NCBI RefSeq assembly: GCF_900240385.1
Contig: NZ_OEQH01000001.1
Location: 1-64,000, forward strand
Direction: 5' to 3'
Length of the DNA: 64,000 nt
Source of the DNA: Clostridium minihomine
GTDB taxonomy: Bacteria; Bacillota; Clostridia; Oscillospirales; Acutalibacteraceae
This document shows positions 15,551 through 25,060 of this stretch, piece by piece; position 1 is the stretch's first letter, and the number at the start of each line of letters is the position of its first letter. The translations under genes and the position numbers were made by a program. The notes under the pieces were generated by a model that had not been told where the DNA came from, did not search any database, and worked only from the letters and a program-made list of their open reading frames with translations.

Positions 15551-16138
15551 ATGGATTACAGCCAATGGAAAGAACTGCTGAAAAGCAGCCGAAGCAGCCG
15601 GGGATATGACGAAAACTGCAAAGTAAGCCGAACAGAACTGGAACAGATGGTGGACTGTGCCCGCTATACGCCTTCTACTATGAATCTTCAGCCTTTGCGT
15701 TATCGGCTGGTTCATGAGGCGCAAGAAGTGGAAACTTTACAGTCCCTGACCAAGTGGGCCGGGGCCTTAAAAGAACTGCATCTTCCCCGGGAGGGACACC
15801 GCCCGCCGGCCTTTATCCTGATTTGCCACGATACCCACATTGCGGCGGCCACACCGGGGTTTTTGCGGGACGTGGGCATCGTCAGCCAGACCATTCTGCT
15901 TTCTGCCAAAGTGATGGGGCTGGGCGGCTGTGCTCTGGGAGCTTTTTCAGAAGAAGAAGTGGGCCGTGCGCTGAATTTACCGGAGCATGTAAAGCCCATG
16001 CTGGTTTTGGCAATTGGAAAGCCCGATGAAACCATTGTGCTCAAGGAAGCACAGGCCGGGGAAAAAATCACTTATTACCGTGATGAAAACGATGTTCATT
16101 ATGTTCCCAAGCGTAAGCTGGAGGATGTTCTTCTTTAA
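15551..16138 (+). CDS. Nitroreductase family protein
   Basis: The 195-aa protein has the FMN-binding nitroreductase pattern: an N-terminal SSRSSRGYDE-like phosphate-contact segment, TPSTMNLQPLRYRLV, and GLGGCALGAFSEEEV near residue 140. These enzymes reduce nitro groups, quinones or flavins with NAD(P)H. The start at 15551 is chosen because AAAAAGGAG lies ten bases upstream; the open frame from 15503 lacks this. It is monocistronic with a terminator just behind. It is preceded by a 30-bp palindrome that may regulate it. Confidence 0.88.
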   Translation: MDYSQWKELLKSSRSSRGYDENCKVSRTELEQMVDCARYTPSTMNLQPLRYRLVHEAQEVETLQSLTKWAGALKELHLPREGHRPPAFILICHDTHIAAATPGFLRDVGIVSQTILLSAKVMGLGGCALGAFSEEEVGRALNLPEHVKPMLVLAIGKPDETIVLKEAQAGEKITYYRDENDVHYVPKRKLEDVLL

Positions 16139-16161
16139 TTTTTTTATCAAGCTAAATTTCT

Positions 16162-16200
16162 GCCGGAACCTTTTTTCTCATAAGAGGTTCCGGCTTTTTT
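16162..16200 (+). terminator. Terminator of the nitroreductase gene
   Basis: GCCGGAACCT pairs with AGGTTCCGGC, followed by TTTTTT. Confidence 0.88.
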
Positions 16201-16448
16201 GCATTTTTATTTTGATTCGGACCCACTCTACGAAGCGTTGATTGCGCAGAGGTGAAAGGTGTATTACAATGTTTTTAGGAACCGGATAGAAGTCGTTTAA
16301 AAAGAAACAATTATGGTTCCATGAAGTTTCCCTTAAAAAGAATTAGAGAAATGATAAAAATATTTTGAAATGAAAATAGATGAAGTTTCTGCCGTGAAAG
16401 AGGATTTGAACCGTTCAAACAATTGGGGCAGATAGGCAGGAGGAAAAG

Positions 16449-16805
16449 ATGGACGAACGAGCCAAAAAGGCAATGAAGAATCAATATAAAAACAGCAAAC
16501 AAACCGGCGGTGTATATCGAATTTGCTGCACGCAAACCGGCGAAGTCTGGATTCGTGCCAGTGCCGATTTACAAAGCGCCAAAAACCGCTTTGCCTTTCA
16601 CCGTTCCACCAATCTGTGTCCAGAGGCGGCTATGGCATCGGCTTGGAAGCAGTACGGCATAGATGCTTTTATTATTGAGATTTTGGAAGAAATCGAAAAG
16701 AAAGAAACCCAAACACCGCATGAGTTTTCAGAAGATATTGCTACGTTGCTGGAACTTTGGAACGAAAAGCAGAATAACGGAGGAAGAATAGTTGGAACAA
16801 AATAA
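16449..16805 (+). CDS. GIY-YIG-like protein (degenerate nuclease fold)
   Basis: This 118-aa protein matches a Firmicute family annotated as GIY-YIG nuclease-like. TGGVYRICC stands at the GIY position, and GEVWIRAS at the YIG position. WKQYGIDAFIIEILEE and a C-terminal EDIATLLELWNEK follow, both typical of the family. The second signature motif is altered (WIR), so nuclease activity is doubtful. AGGAGG lies six bases before the ATG. Its end overlaps the next gene by 14 bases. Confidence 0.75.
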   Translation: MDERAKKAMKNQYKNSKQTGGVYRICCTQTGEVWIRASADLQSAKNRFAFHRSTNLCPEAAMASAWKQYGIDAFIIEILEEIEKKETQTPHEFSEDIATLLELWNEKQNNGGRIVGTK

Positions 16806-17064
16806 AAATATCGATCGTTTTTTAAACCCTGAAGGTAAAATTACACAGCTGCCTCAAAAAAGCAGCGTTCGGGCGGCGGTGCTGCATTATCTGGCACAAA
16901 AATTTGAACCGGAACGCAGCTATACCGAGCAGGAAGTTAACACTATCTGCGGTGAGTGGCATACATTTGGGGACTACTTTCTTCTGAGAAGGGAACTGGT
17001 GGATTATGGCCTGATGTGTCGGGAAGCAAATGGTTCCCGTTATTGGAGGGCCGAATTTGAATGA
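16792..17064 (+). CDS. DUF2087 domain protein
   Basis: The 90-aa protein matches DUF2087: FLNPEGKITQLPQK, AVLHYLAQKFEPERSYTEQE, WHTFGDYFLLRRELVDYGLM and SRYWR. In other Firmicutes this domain is fused to winged-helix regulators or stands alone, which suggests a DNA- or RNA-binding accessory role. The start is TTG at 16792, supported by GGAGGA seven bases before. It overlaps the GIY-YIG-like gene and is probably translationally coupled to it. Confidence 0.82.
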   Translation: MEQNKNIDRFLNPEGKITQLPQKSSVRAAVLHYLAQKFEPERSYTEQEVNTICGEWHTFGDYFLLRRELVDYGLMCREANGSRYWRAEFE

Positions 17065-17107
17065 ATTCCAAGCAATCAGCAACCAATCGATACGAAATAA
17101 AATGAAA

Positions 17108-17172
17108 ACCTCCTTTTGTCACAATCGTACGGCTTTTGTGCCGCACGACGAAAGACAAAAGGGGGTTTTTGT
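17108..17172 (+). terminator. Large intrinsic terminator
   Basis: CCTCCTTTTGTC pairs with GACAAAAGGGGG around an inner TCGTACGGC/GCCGCACGA helix, followed by TTTTT. It ends the GIY-YIG/DUF2087 operon. Confidence 0.82.
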
Positions 17173-17271
17173 ATTATCACAAAATAAAATAGTTGTTCTG
17201 AAAAACTCGTTCTCATTTGATTGAAATATGGTTGGAAAATCATACAGGCGAAACGCTTTGAATGAGGCTTT

Positions 17272-18567
17272 TTAGGCTGAGGCTTTCGGCGTTTTGGGTT
17301 CGCTTTCCAAATAGGACGACAGCTTGCGCCAGATCTGAAGAGTTTGCTGGAACTGCCGGTAATGGGTTTCCACATTATTGTGGTAAAGTTCCAGTTCCGC
17401 CGAAATATTACAAAAATCTTCCCGACCAAAATACGCAGAAAGCTTCGGCAAAGTGAATGTCAGCTGATTTCGGATTTCCTGAATCTTGCTTTCGTAAGTA
17501 TCAGGTTGGGTAATATATAAAAGAAGGGGTTTGTAGCGAATCCACCCCAAACAGGCGCGATAAAAACGGTTAATGACAAAATCCAAATCTGCACAGACTG
17601 GTTTTAGGCGAATGGGCAGAACACCGTCCATCAAATGGTTGTAAGCCGAAAAACCATCATGAAAGGTATAGCAAGGGATCCGAAGAACCTGGCTTTTTTC
17701 CAGGCAGGTGCTCAAAAAAGTATCTTCACCCCGTGCGCCGGGTGGATTATAGAAGGGATACACCCGTTCCCTGTCTTTCAGGTTGATGCACAAATTAGAG
17801 CCGGAAATGAATTTGCAGCCGTTGTGCACAGGAACTTCGAAAGGTGTGTTGCTGGTCAGCACCCCAGTGTCCGCATAAGTGACTCCGCCTTGTTTCATCA
17901 CGGTTTCCATGGTGCCCCAGTTAATAATATCGTTGCTGATGGCTTCGATAAAAACACGGAAATCTGCGTGAGATAAGACATTGTTGAATTCAATGGAGGG
18001 AATGGGGGAAATATAGCCGCAGTGGTGCCCGTGAGTAATGTTGGCTCCGGTGTCTGTCATGTGGCGCAAATGGGACAGAAGAACATGTTGGCCGCTCCAG
18101 ATTGCCCAGTCTCGTGTATTGGTGACGGCCATCGGGTATTCGTCATCATCCAAAAACAGCAAATAATCCATATGATGTTTTACAGCCCAGTAAAGAAGAG
18201 CATTGCGCTGACCGGCGTATCCACTGCTGAAAAACAATCGGGCCTCTTCTTCTGAAAGAACGTTGTTTCGCAAAAGGTGGCAGATCTCTCGGTTCATTGC
18301 GGTTTTTCCCAGAAAAAAGGTACCGTCCAATTCGGCAGTCAATTTTGGGTGAATACTGGTGTAATCGGTAACCTTTGTGTTTTCGTATTTTAAATCGTAC
18401 GCCACAAATACGTTCAGATTCAGATTTTTATTCTGAGTCAGTCCGCATTCGCGCCAATTTAAAATATTCGTTTTTAAAACTTTACGAAAGCTTTTTCGCC
18501 CGGTGGCAAAACCGATTCCCACATTTACGGGGGTGTTCTGTTGCAATGATATCCTCTCCTTTTCCAT
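17272..18567 (-). CDS. Putative glycosyltransferase (GT-A fold)
   Basis: The protein has 431 aa. An early NVFVAYDLKYE segment is followed by a conserved MDYLLFLDDDEYP near residue 139, which looks like the DxD metal/nucleotide-sugar site of GT-A glycosyltransferases. Later GARGEDTFLSTCL resembles the acceptor-side ED motif. No signal peptide or membrane helix is seen, so it is cytoplasmic. The C-terminal 100 residues are helical. The ATG at 18567 follows AGGAGAGG. It stands alone, convergent with the DUF2087 operon. The sugar and acceptor are unknown; a family-level call was not possible. Confidence 0.6.
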   Translation of the reverse strand: MEKERISLQQNTPVNVGIGFATGRKSFRKVLKTNILNWRECGLTQNKNLNLNVFVAYDLKYENTKVTDYTSIHPKLTAELDGTFFLGKTAMNREICHLLRNNVLSEEEARLFFSSGYAGQRNALLYWAVKHHMDYLLFLDDDEYPMAVTNTRDWAIWSGQHVLLSHLRHMTDTGANITHGHHCGYISPIPSIEFNNVLSHADFRVFIEAISNDIINWGTMETVMKQGGVTYADTGVLTSNTPFEVPVHNGCKFISGSNLCINLKDRERVYPFYNPPGARGEDTFLSTCLEKSQVLRIPCYTFHDGFSAYNHLMDGVLPIRLKPVCADLDFVINRFYRACLGWIRYKPLLLYITQPDTYESKIQEIRNQLTFTLPKLSAYFGREDFCNISAELELYHNNVETHYRQFQQTLQIWRKLSSYLESEPKTPKASA

Positions 18568-18762
18568 AAAATCATTTGTATTCGGCTGCTTTTTTATCCC
18601 TCCCTTTTACGGCTGACTTTCCACTAAATGGAATAATAAGTAACAACTTATATTATTGATCAAAGTTGTTGGTTTGTCAAATGATTCGAAAATGCTTTAA
18701 AACTGGTGTGTTTGCAGTGGATTTTCTCACAGAACAGCGTGTGAATTTAGCTGAAATGATTT

Positions 18763-18800
18763 TTAACCACTTCTAAAACGCACTTAACGTGAATTTAACA
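18763..18800 (+). promoter_or_regulatory. Pho box: four PhoP-type repeats before pstS
   Basis: TTAACC (18763), TAAAAC (18774), TTAACG (18784) and TTAACA (18795) lie on one strand at 11-, 10- and 11-base steps, one per helical turn. This is the arrangement bound by PhoP in Firmicutes. It predicts induction of pst on phosphate starvation by the response regulator encoded at 23597. Confidence 0.75.
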
Positions 18801-18861
18801 AAGAAGTTTTAGGATAAGAATGCGCAAAAGAGAAAGAAACAGAATGCAGGAGGAAAAATAG

Positions 18862-19737
18862 ATGAAGCAAAAAATGTTAGCGTTACTTGCAGTGCTGGTG
18901 GTAGGTTCCATGGCGGCGGCAGGCTGTTCTTCTACCATAGAAGGTCAAAGCGATACTTCGGCTCCCGCAGGGGAATCGTCTTCTTCTCAGGCAGATACAA
19001 CCGATTTAAGCGGAAAGCTGACAATAAACGGCTCTACTTCCATGGCCAAAGTGGTTCAGGCTTTGGGCGAAGGATTTATGGAAAAATATCCGCAGGTTAC
19101 CGTGGAAAAGGGTGGCACCGGCTCTGGGGATGCGGTGAAAGCTGTACAAAACGGCACAGCACTGATCGGTGACCTGTCCCGTAATTTGAAAGAGGAAGAA
19201 AAACCTGAGGATTTTGAAGTGACTCAAATTGCCATTGACGGCATTGCCCTTGCGGTTCACCCTTCCAACACAATCAGTAATTTGACCAGCGAACAGGTGG
19301 CAAAGATTTATACCGGTGAAATCACCAACTGGAAAGACCTGGGCGGCGCGGATCAGCGCATTACGGTAATCGGCCGGGAAGCTACTTCCGGTACCCGCGA
19401 TGGGTTTGAGTCCATCTTTAAGGTGCAGGAAAAAACAAAGCTGTCCGCAGAGCTTTCTTCCACCGGCGAGGTGGTATCCAAGGTAGCCAGTGACCCCGGA
19501 GCGATTGGTTATGTTTCTTTGGATTCCATCAACACTTCTGTAAAAGCACTGGATATTAACGGAGTGAAAGCCAATGAAGAAAACGTGTCGAACGGAACCT
19601 ATACAGTGCAAAGACCCTTCATTGAAATTTATAAAAAAGGCAGCGACAATCAGCTGGTTCAGGCATGGTTTGACTTTCTTAAATCAGACGAAGGCAAACA
19701 GATGATTCAAGATGCCGGTTTGGTAACGGTAGATTAA
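18862..19737 (+). CDS. pstS: Phosphate ABC transporter, substrate-binding lipoprotein
   Basis: This 291-aa lipoprotein has a signal peptide ending in the lipobox AAGC (Cys22), then a Ser/Thr-rich linker. The type II binding-protein domain starts at LTINGSTSMAKVVQAL. GGTGSGDAVKAVQNG and the phosphate-contact loop REATSGTRDGF are typical of PstS. It captures phosphate outside the membrane for PstCAB. GCAGGAGG precedes the ATG at 18862 by a good distance. It leads the pst-pho operon behind a Pho box, with an attenuator-like hairpin before pstC. Confidence 0.95.
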   Translation: MKQKMLALLAVLVVGSMAAAGCSSTIEGQSDTSAPAGESSSSQADTTDLSGKLTINGSTSMAKVVQALGEGFMEKYPQVTVEKGGTGSGDAVKAVQNGTALIGDLSRNLKEEEKPEDFEVTQIAIDGIALAVHPSNTISNLTSEQVAKIYTGEITNWKDLGGADQRITVIGREATSGTRDGFESIFKVQEKTKLSAELSSTGEVVSKVASDPGAIGYVSLDSINTSVKALDINGVKANEENVSNGTYTVQRPFIEIYKKGSDNQLVQAWFDFLKSDEGKQMIQDAGLVTVD

Positions 19738-19748
19738 TTCAGCGGACA

Positions 19749-19790
19749 CAAGCACCCCGGGGTATCTGCATAGATACGCCGGGATGCTTT
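19749..19790 (+). promoter_or_regulatory. Stem-loop between pstS and pstC
   Basis: AAGCACCCCGG...GTATCT pairs with AGATAC...CCGGGATGCTT. There is no strong T-run. Hairpins at this position often stabilise the upstream mRNA so that the binding protein is made in excess over the permease. Confidence 0.65.
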
Positions 19791-19816
19791 GGCGTCAAGC
19801 GGTGAGGAGGTAACAT

Positions 19817-21169
19817 ATGGAGCGAACGATGGATGGGAAACAAACCATAGATCAGGAGCAAAAACGAAACACGGTATATAAATGGATCGCGGTGGGACTG
19901 GGCGCAATGGGTGTCCTCTCCTTTTTTCTGCCCTATATCACTTTTGTGTTTCGTGGTTTAAAATATACGGTCAGCGGCATTCAATTGGTATTTGTTCGGG
20001 GATTTTGGGTGGTCGGCCCGCAGCACAGCGGCCTTGTGACCATTCCTTTGGCGGTTCGGCTCAGCGTGGTGTTGGGTCTGGTGTGCGCAATTGGCGGGCT
20101 TTTGCTTTTGCTGTTGCGAAAACCGGTTCCGGCCGGGCTGCTTTTTCTGCTGTCAGGCCTGTCACCTCTGTTGGTGATGGCAGCGTCAGGTGCCATTCAA
20201 ACGGCGGTTGCTTCCCTAAACATCAGTCAGATTGAAATGCGGTTTCTTTGGCCCTTTTTGTGTACCCTGATTGGTGGGGTGCTGGCCTCTATCTTGTCTT
20301 TGCGAACGCAGGGCACGGAACGTCTGGCGGAATCGGTATTTCAGGTGTTTGCCTGTGTTTCTATCGGTTCCGTGGTTTTGCTGACGGTTTATATTATCTA
20401 TGCCGGGCTGCCGGCAATTTTAGAGATCGGTGTGTTTTCCTTCCTGTTTGGCGACCGCTGGCGGCCGAAATCAGATGTTTATGGTATTCTTCCCATGATT
20501 TTGTCCTCCATTGCCGGGACCGCCGGGGCGATTCTCATTGGCGTTCCGGTGGGGATTCTGACAGCGGTTTTCCTGTCAGAAACCGCAAATCCGCGCTTGG
20601 CGCGTATCGTTCGCCCCGCAGTGGAACTTTTAGCTGGAATTCCTTCTGTGATTTATGGCTTTTTCGGAATGCTGGTAATTGTGCCGTTTATCCGCGGACT
20701 GTTCCCCGGAAGCACCATTGGCGACAGCCTTTTGGCGGTCATTTTAATTCTGGCGGTAATGATTCTGCCCACCATTGTCAGTGTGACAGAAACCTCTTTG
20801 CGGGCAGTTCCCATGTATTACCGGGAAGCTTCTTTGGCGCTGGGTGCCACCCGCACCGAAACCATCTTTAAAGTCACTTTGCCCGCCGCTAAATCCGGAA
20901 TTCTGGCGGGTGTGATTCTGGGGGTAGGACGTGCTATCGGCGAAACCATGGCGGTGATCATGGTGGCCGGCAACGTGGCAAATATGCCTTCTTTGCTGGG
21001 GACGGTTCGTCTTTTGACCACCGGTATCGCTATGGAGATGTCTTACGCATCCGGCCTGCACCGGCAGGCACTGTTTGCCATCGGACTGGTGCTGTTTGTC
21101 TTTATCATGGCGGTAAACCTGCTGTTTAACTATATTTCGAAGAAGGGAGTGAAGATCCATGCCGAATAA
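19817..21169 (+). CDS. pstC: Phosphate ABC transporter permease PstC with extra N-terminal membrane domain
   Basis: The C-terminal 290 residues are a normal PstC permease. They include SVFQVFACVSIGSVVLLTVY, the periplasmic loop with FLFGDRWRP, and the EAA-type coupling segment EASLALGATRTETI. The protein is 450 aa instead of about 300. The added N-terminal 150 residues contain four membrane helices (for example WIAVGLGAMGVLSFFLPYIT) that PstC does not normally have. The start follows GAGGAGG; a second in-frame ATG at 19829 is possible. It overlaps pstA by 11 bases, so expression is coupled. Confidence 0.92.
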   Translation: MERTMDGKQTIDQEQKRNTVYKWIAVGLGAMGVLSFFLPYITFVFRGLKYTVSGIQLVFVRGFWVVGPQHSGLVTIPLAVRLSVVLGLVCAIGGLLLLLLRKPVPAGLLFLLSGLSPLLVMAASGAIQTAVASLNISQIEMRFLWPFLCTLIGGVLASILSLRTQGTERLAESVFQVFACVSIGSVVLLTVYIIYAGLPAILEIGVFSFLFGDRWRPKSDVYGILPMILSSIAGTAGAILIGVPVGILTAVFLSETANPRLARIVRPAVELLAGIPSVIYGFFGMLVIVPFIRGLFPGSTIGDSLLAVILILAVMILPTIVSVTETSLRAVPMYYREASLALGATRTETIFKVTLPAAKSGILAGVILGVGRAIGETMAVIMVAGNVANMPSLLGTVRLLTTGIAMEMSYASGLHRQALFAIGLVLFVFIMAVNLLFNYISKKGVKIHAE

Positions 21170-22082
21170 ATCGGCCTCGTTGGCCAATCAGACGGTTTTG
21201 GGCGGGGAAGGGAAATCCCTTTACAACCGCCGCCCCAAGCCCCTGGACATTGCCCTAAATCTTCTTATTAACGGGGCTGCATTTCTGTGCGTAGCGGTTC
21301 TTGTGGGAATTTTGGGGTATATTCTGGTAAATGGCGTGGGATATATCTCTTGGACCTTCCTTACCACCCCTTATTCGGAAACAAAGGCTGATCTCAAGGG
21401 CATTTTGCCCATGATTATCAATACGCTGTACATTGTGGTGATTACGCTGCTGATTGCAGCACCGGTGGGGATTTGCTCGGCTATTTATCTCACCCAATAT
21501 GCGAAGCAAGGCAAGTTGGTAAAGGCCATTCGCTTTACCACTGAAATCCTGTCGGGAATTCCTTCCATTCTGTTTGGCCTGTTTGGCTACACGGTGTTTT
21601 GTATTTTGTTCCAGCTTCAAATCTCAATTTTGGCGGGCTGCCTGACCATGACGCTTTGCATTCTTCCCACCATTGTCAGAACCACAGAGGAATCTTTGCT
21701 GGCGGTTCCTGCCTCTTACAAAGAAGGTGCTTTTGCTCTGGGGGCCGGCAAGCTGCGGGTGGTTTTGGGCATCGTTTTGCCCTGCGCCATGCCCGGTGTG
21801 TTGACCGCGGTGATTTTGGCCATGGGGCGCATCGTGGGCGAATCTGCCGCTTTGCTGTTTACCTCGGGTCTTGCCTATCAGATGCCCAAAGGCTTTTTTC
21901 AGCAGATTTTCAGCAGCGGGCGCACGCTGACGCTGCATTTGTACCAGACTGCCCGAGAGGCCACCACGCCGGACGCCATGAACATTGCCTTCGCCACCGC
22001 GTCGGTGCTTCTTATTCTGGTGTTTCTGCTGAATCGTTTAGCGGGGCTTTTCAGTAAGGCTCTGCGGAAAGGATCCAAGTAA
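21159..22082 (+). CDS. pstA: Phosphate ABC transporter permease PstA
   Basis: At 307 aa, this inner-membrane permease has six helices and the family motifs [39 protein letters not shown] and [14 protein letters not shown]. The last is the loop that meets the ATPase. It starts inside the end of pstC, behind GAAGGGAG, and ends two bases before pstB. With PstC it forms the phosphate channel. Confidence 0.95.
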   Translation: MPNKSASLANQTVLGGEGKSLYNRRPKPLDIALNLLINGAAFLCVAVLVGILGYILVNGVGYISWTFLTTPYSETKADLKGILPMIINTLYIVVITLLIAAPVGICSAIYLTQYAKQGKLVKAIRFTTEILSGIPSILFGLFGYTVFCILFQLQISILAGCLTMTLCILPTIVRTTEESLLAVPASYKEGAFALGAGKLRVVLGIVLPCAMPGVLTAVILAMGRIVGESAALLFTSGLAYQMPKGFFQQIFSSGRTLTLHLYQTAREATTPDAMNIAFATASVLLILVFLLNRLAGLFSKALRKGSK

Positions 22083-22084
22083 TT

Positions 22085-22840
22085 ATGGCAACTAAAATTT
22101 CAATTCAAAATTTAGATTTATTTTACGGTGATTTTCAGGCACTGCACAATATTTCGCTGGACATTCCAGAGCGCCAGGTAACGGCTTTTATCGGGCCTTC
22201 CGGCTGTGGAAAATCCACTTGTCTAAAAACTTTAAACCGTATGAATGATATGGTGACGGGCTGCCGGATTACCGGGAAAATCACCATTGACGGTGAGGAT
22301 ATTTACGATCCCCGTACCGACGTGAACCTGCTGCGGCGCAGAGCCGGAATGGTGTTCCAAAAGCCCAATCCGTTCCCCATGAGTGTGTATGACAACATCG
22401 CCTATGGCCCGCGTATCCACGGCATCAAAAATAAGGCCCAGCTGGATCAGATTGTAGAAGAATCCCTGAAAAGCGCCGCACTGTGGGAGGAAGTAAAAGA
22501 TAGGCTGAAAAAGTCCGCTTTGGGGCTTTCCGGCGGTCAGCAGCAGCGCCTTTGCATTGCCCGGGCACTGGCAGTGGAACCGGACATTCTGCTGATGGAT
22601 GAGCCCACCAGTGCACTGGACCCGATTTCCACTCAAAAAATTGAGGATTTGCTGGATGTTCTGCGGGATCGTTACACCGTGATTATCGTGACCCACAACA
22701 TGCAGCAGGCGGCGCGTATTTCGGATCAAACCGCGTTTTTCCTGCTGGGCGAAGTGGTGGAATTCACAGAAACAAGGGTGATGTTCGAGCAGCCGGGGGA
22801 TGAGCGGACAGAGCGGTATATTACGGGCCGATTCGGTTGA
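22085..22840 (+). CDS. pstB: Phosphate ABC transporter ATP-binding protein
   Basis: The 251-aa ATPase has Walker [10 protein letters not shown] (37-45), the signature LSGGQQQR, and Walker [14 protein letters not shown]. The length and [14 protein letters not shown] segment are those of PstB. It powers PstCA and, with PhoU, takes part in phosphate signalling to the sensor kinase. Confidence 0.96.
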   Translation: MATKISIQNLDLFYGDFQALHNISLDIPERQVTAFIGPSGCGKSTCLKTLNRMNDMVTGCRITGKITIDGEDIYDPRTDVNLLRRRAGMVFQKPNPFPMSVYDNIAYGPRIHGIKNKAQLDQIVEESLKSAALWEEVKDRLKKSALGLSGGQQQRLCIARALAVEPDILLMDEPTSALDPISTQKIEDLLDVLRDRYTVIIVTHNMQQAARISDQTAFFLLGEVVEFTETRVMFEQPGDERTERYITGRFG

Positions 22841-22914
22841 TTTTCACCGGATGGTTTGTTACTATTACATTACTGGGAGCCGAGGGGGGCCACGGCAGAA
22901 AGAGAGGCTAAGAG

Positions 22915-23577
22915 ATGGCGAGGAATACCTTTGAAAGGGAATTAACCGAACTGGCGCAAGAGATTACCTCTATGGGGGACGCGATAGACAGCCGCTTGCT
23001 GGTAACGATAGAAGCTTTACGCACTTTGGACTTGGAAAAAGCCAAACTGGTGGCTCAAAGCGATGATCAGATTGACCGGCAGGAACATGAGATTGAAAAG
23101 ATGTGCCTGAAGCTGATTGCACTGCAGCAGCCCATTGCCGGGGATTTGCGCATGATTGCCGCCTGTCTGAAAATTCTGACGGACATGGAGCGGGTAGCGG
23201 ATCAGTGCGCGGATATTTGTGATATTGTGGCGGGCGGAGATTTTAACGGCAACAGCCTGACGCTTTCTCATGTGGTGCGCATGATGGAAGAAGCCCGATC
23301 CATGTTCCGCCGTGCGATTGATGTGTTCATCTCGCGGGATATGGAAGAGGCAAAAGCCATCTGCGAATATGACGACGTGGTGGATGCCATGTTTTCTAAG
23401 ATTATTTTGGAAGTCTGCGATATTATCACGCAAAATCCCCATAATGTGATGTGTGAAGTGGATATGATTTTCATCACCAAATACATTGAGCGAACGGCAG
23501 ATCACGCCACCAACATTGCCGAATGGGTGATTTATATGGAAAACGGGGAACATCCGGATCTGAATCCAAAACTGTAA
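22915..23577 (+). CDS. phoU: Phosphate signalling protein PhoU
   Basis: 220 aa of two related three-helix bundles, each with the PhoU metal-binding pattern (for example ADQCADICDI in the first and ADHATNIAEWVIY in the second). PhoU links PstSCAB to the phosphate-sensing kinase and keeps the Pho response off when phosphate is plentiful. It is the fifth gene of the pst operon. Confidence 0.95.
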   Translation: MARNTFERELTELAQEITSMGDAIDSRLLVTIEALRTLDLEKAKLVAQSDDQIDRQEHEIEKMCLKLIALQQPIAGDLRMIAACLKILTDMERVADQCADICDIVAGGDFNGNSLTLSHVVRMMEEARSMFRRAIDVFISRDMEEAKAICEYDDVVDAMFSKIILEVCDIITQNPHNVMCEVDMIFITKYIERTADHATNIAEWVIYMENGEHPDLNPKL

Positions 23578-23596
23578 TACGGGAAGGAAGAAGAAA

Positions 23597-24295
23597 ATGG
23601 CGTTGATTTATGTAGCCGATGATGAACCGAATATCCGAAAACTGGTGGCTTTCGGCCTGAAAGACGCCGGATATGAATGTGCGGAATTCGCAGATGGAAC
23701 TTCCCTTTTGGCGGCAGTGCGGCAAAGAAAGCCGGATGCCGTTATATTGGACTGGATGATGCCGCCGCCGGATGGACTGGCGGTCTGCCGGATTTTGCGG
23801 GAAAGCCCGGAAGGAAGACACCTGCCGATTTTAATGCTGACTGCCCGCAGTGAAGAATTTGACCGGGTGCTGGGGCTGGAAATCGGAGCCGATGATTATG
23901 TGGTAAAGCCTTTCAGCGTAAAAGAACTGTGTGCTCGGGTAAGGGCTGTGCTGCGCAGAGCCTCTCGATCGGCAGAGGACATGGCCGAACAGGTTCTTGC
24001 CGGGGGAGGGCTGAAGGTGGACATTGCGCGCCACACCGTCACGAAGAACGGGGAACCCCGGGAACTGACTGCCAAAGAATTTGATCTGCTGGTAATGCTG
24101 ATGCGCCACCGTGGAAAGGTTCTGACCCGGGATGCTTTGCTGGATAAGGTGTGGGGTGTGGAATATTACGGGGATACCCGCACGGTGGATGTTCATGTTC
24201 GCTATCTGCGCCAAAAAATTGAGGATGATTCGGAATCCCCCCATCTGGTGCAGACTGTTCGGGGAGTTGGCTATAAATTTACAGAAGAAGATTAG
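23597..24295 (+). CDS. phoP: OmpR/PhoB-family response regulator (PhoP-like)
   Basis: The 232-aa protein has a receiver domain (phospho-acceptor Asp52 in LDWMMPPPDG, Lys104 in VVKPFS) and a winged-helix effector domain (about 135-230, ending VQTVRGVGYKF). Position directly behind phoU makes it the Pho response regulator, likely binding the repeats before pstS. Its cognate kinase is not next door: two niacin genes on the other strand intervene, and a PhoR-like kinase follows at 25949. Confidence 0.88.
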   Translation: MALIYVADDEPNIRKLVAFGLKDAGYECAEFADGTSLLAAVRQRKPDAVILDWMMPPPDGLAVCRILRESPEGRHLPILMLTARSEEFDRVLGLEIGADDYVVKPFSVKELCARVRAVLRRASRSAEDMAEQVLAGGGLKVDIARHTVTKNGEPRELTAKEFDLLVMLMRHRGKVLTRDALLDKVWGVEYYGDTRTVDVHVRYLRQKIEDDSESPHLVQTVRGVGYKFTEED

Positions 24296-24361
24296 GGCAT
24301 TAAAATCGTCTTTTGCAGTAGAAACAGATGGATGATTTGAAATTTTCAGATAGCCCCTAGA

Positions 24362-24412
24362 CAAAAAGATGCCCGGTAAATCTGCAATGGATTACCGGGC
24401 GCAATGATTTTT
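24362..24412. terminator. Bidirectional terminator between Pho and niacin genes
   Basis: GCCCGGTAA (24371) pairs with TTACCGGGC (24392). A T-run follows on both strands (ATCTTTTTG on minus, ATTTTTTGAG on plus). It separates converging transcripts. Confidence 0.75.
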
Positions 24413-24446
24413 TGAGTTTTTAGAAAGAAATGTATATGGAGTGATT

Positions 24447-25037
24447 TTAGGAAACAGTTCGTTTTTTGGAAGAGGCCATTCCGGCGCTGACCGGAATCTG
24501 GATGACCCTGCTGACCGGCTTCCACACTACCAGTGCAATGCCGAAATCAATCAGGCTGTGAACGATGGTGCCGACTCCGACCATGACCAAAACAGAGAAT
24601 GCGAAGCCTTTGGCGTAAAAGCTGCTGTTTAGGGTTCCGCCAAAATAGAACAGGGTAACCACAAGGGACTCACAAATAGCATGTACTACGGCCAGAATGG
24701 ATCCAAACAGAATGGTGGTTGCGGGTTTGGTTAACAGATTCGGATATTTTTTCAAAAGCAGACAGCCCACCGCTACAAACCCCAGATGGCTTAGGGCGCG
24801 AAGTGCAATCACAGGGGGCAGCCCCGCAAAGAAAAAACCGACGCTTGTCCCGATGGTTACGGCCAGAGCAACCGTTGGGGAAATAAACATGGCGATAAAA
24901 ATTGCCACATGGCTGGCTAACGTAAAGGACATGGGTTCCAGAACAATTTTGGGGGCAAACATGGGAATGACGATTCCCACCGCGCAAAGAAGCGCCGCAA
25001 TTACCATGGTTAACAATTTTTGATTGGTTTGTTTCAT
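24447..25037 (-). CDS. niaX: ECF transporter S component, niacin-specific (NiaX)
   Basis: This 196-aa membrane protein has about six helices in the pattern of ECF substrate-binding (S) components. The substrate is inferred from context: the gene has two NiaR-type operators in front and the repressor niaR beside it on the same strand. S components capture the vitamin and use a shared ECF ATPase/transmembrane module encoded elsewhere. The start at 25037 (MKQTNQK) follows GAGGTGA; a GTG three codons earlier is less likely. Confidence 0.82.
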   Translation of the reverse strand: MKQTNQKLLTMVIAALLCAVGIVIPMFAPKIVLEPMSFTLASHVAIFIAMFISPTVALAVTIGTSVGFFFAGLPPVIALRALSHLGFVAVGCLLLKKYPNLLTKPATTILFGSILAVVHAICESLVVTLFYFGGTLNSSFYAKGFAFSVLVMVGVGTIVHSLIDFGIALVVWKPVSRVIQIPVSAGMASSKKRTVS

Positions 25038-25060
25038 TACAATCACCTCAAATGGTCTTT

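Noticed and set aside
18630-18656. A/T inverted repeat between the glycosyltransferase and pstS
   Set aside because: The arms are imperfect and A/T-only, not convincingly different from chance in this composition.
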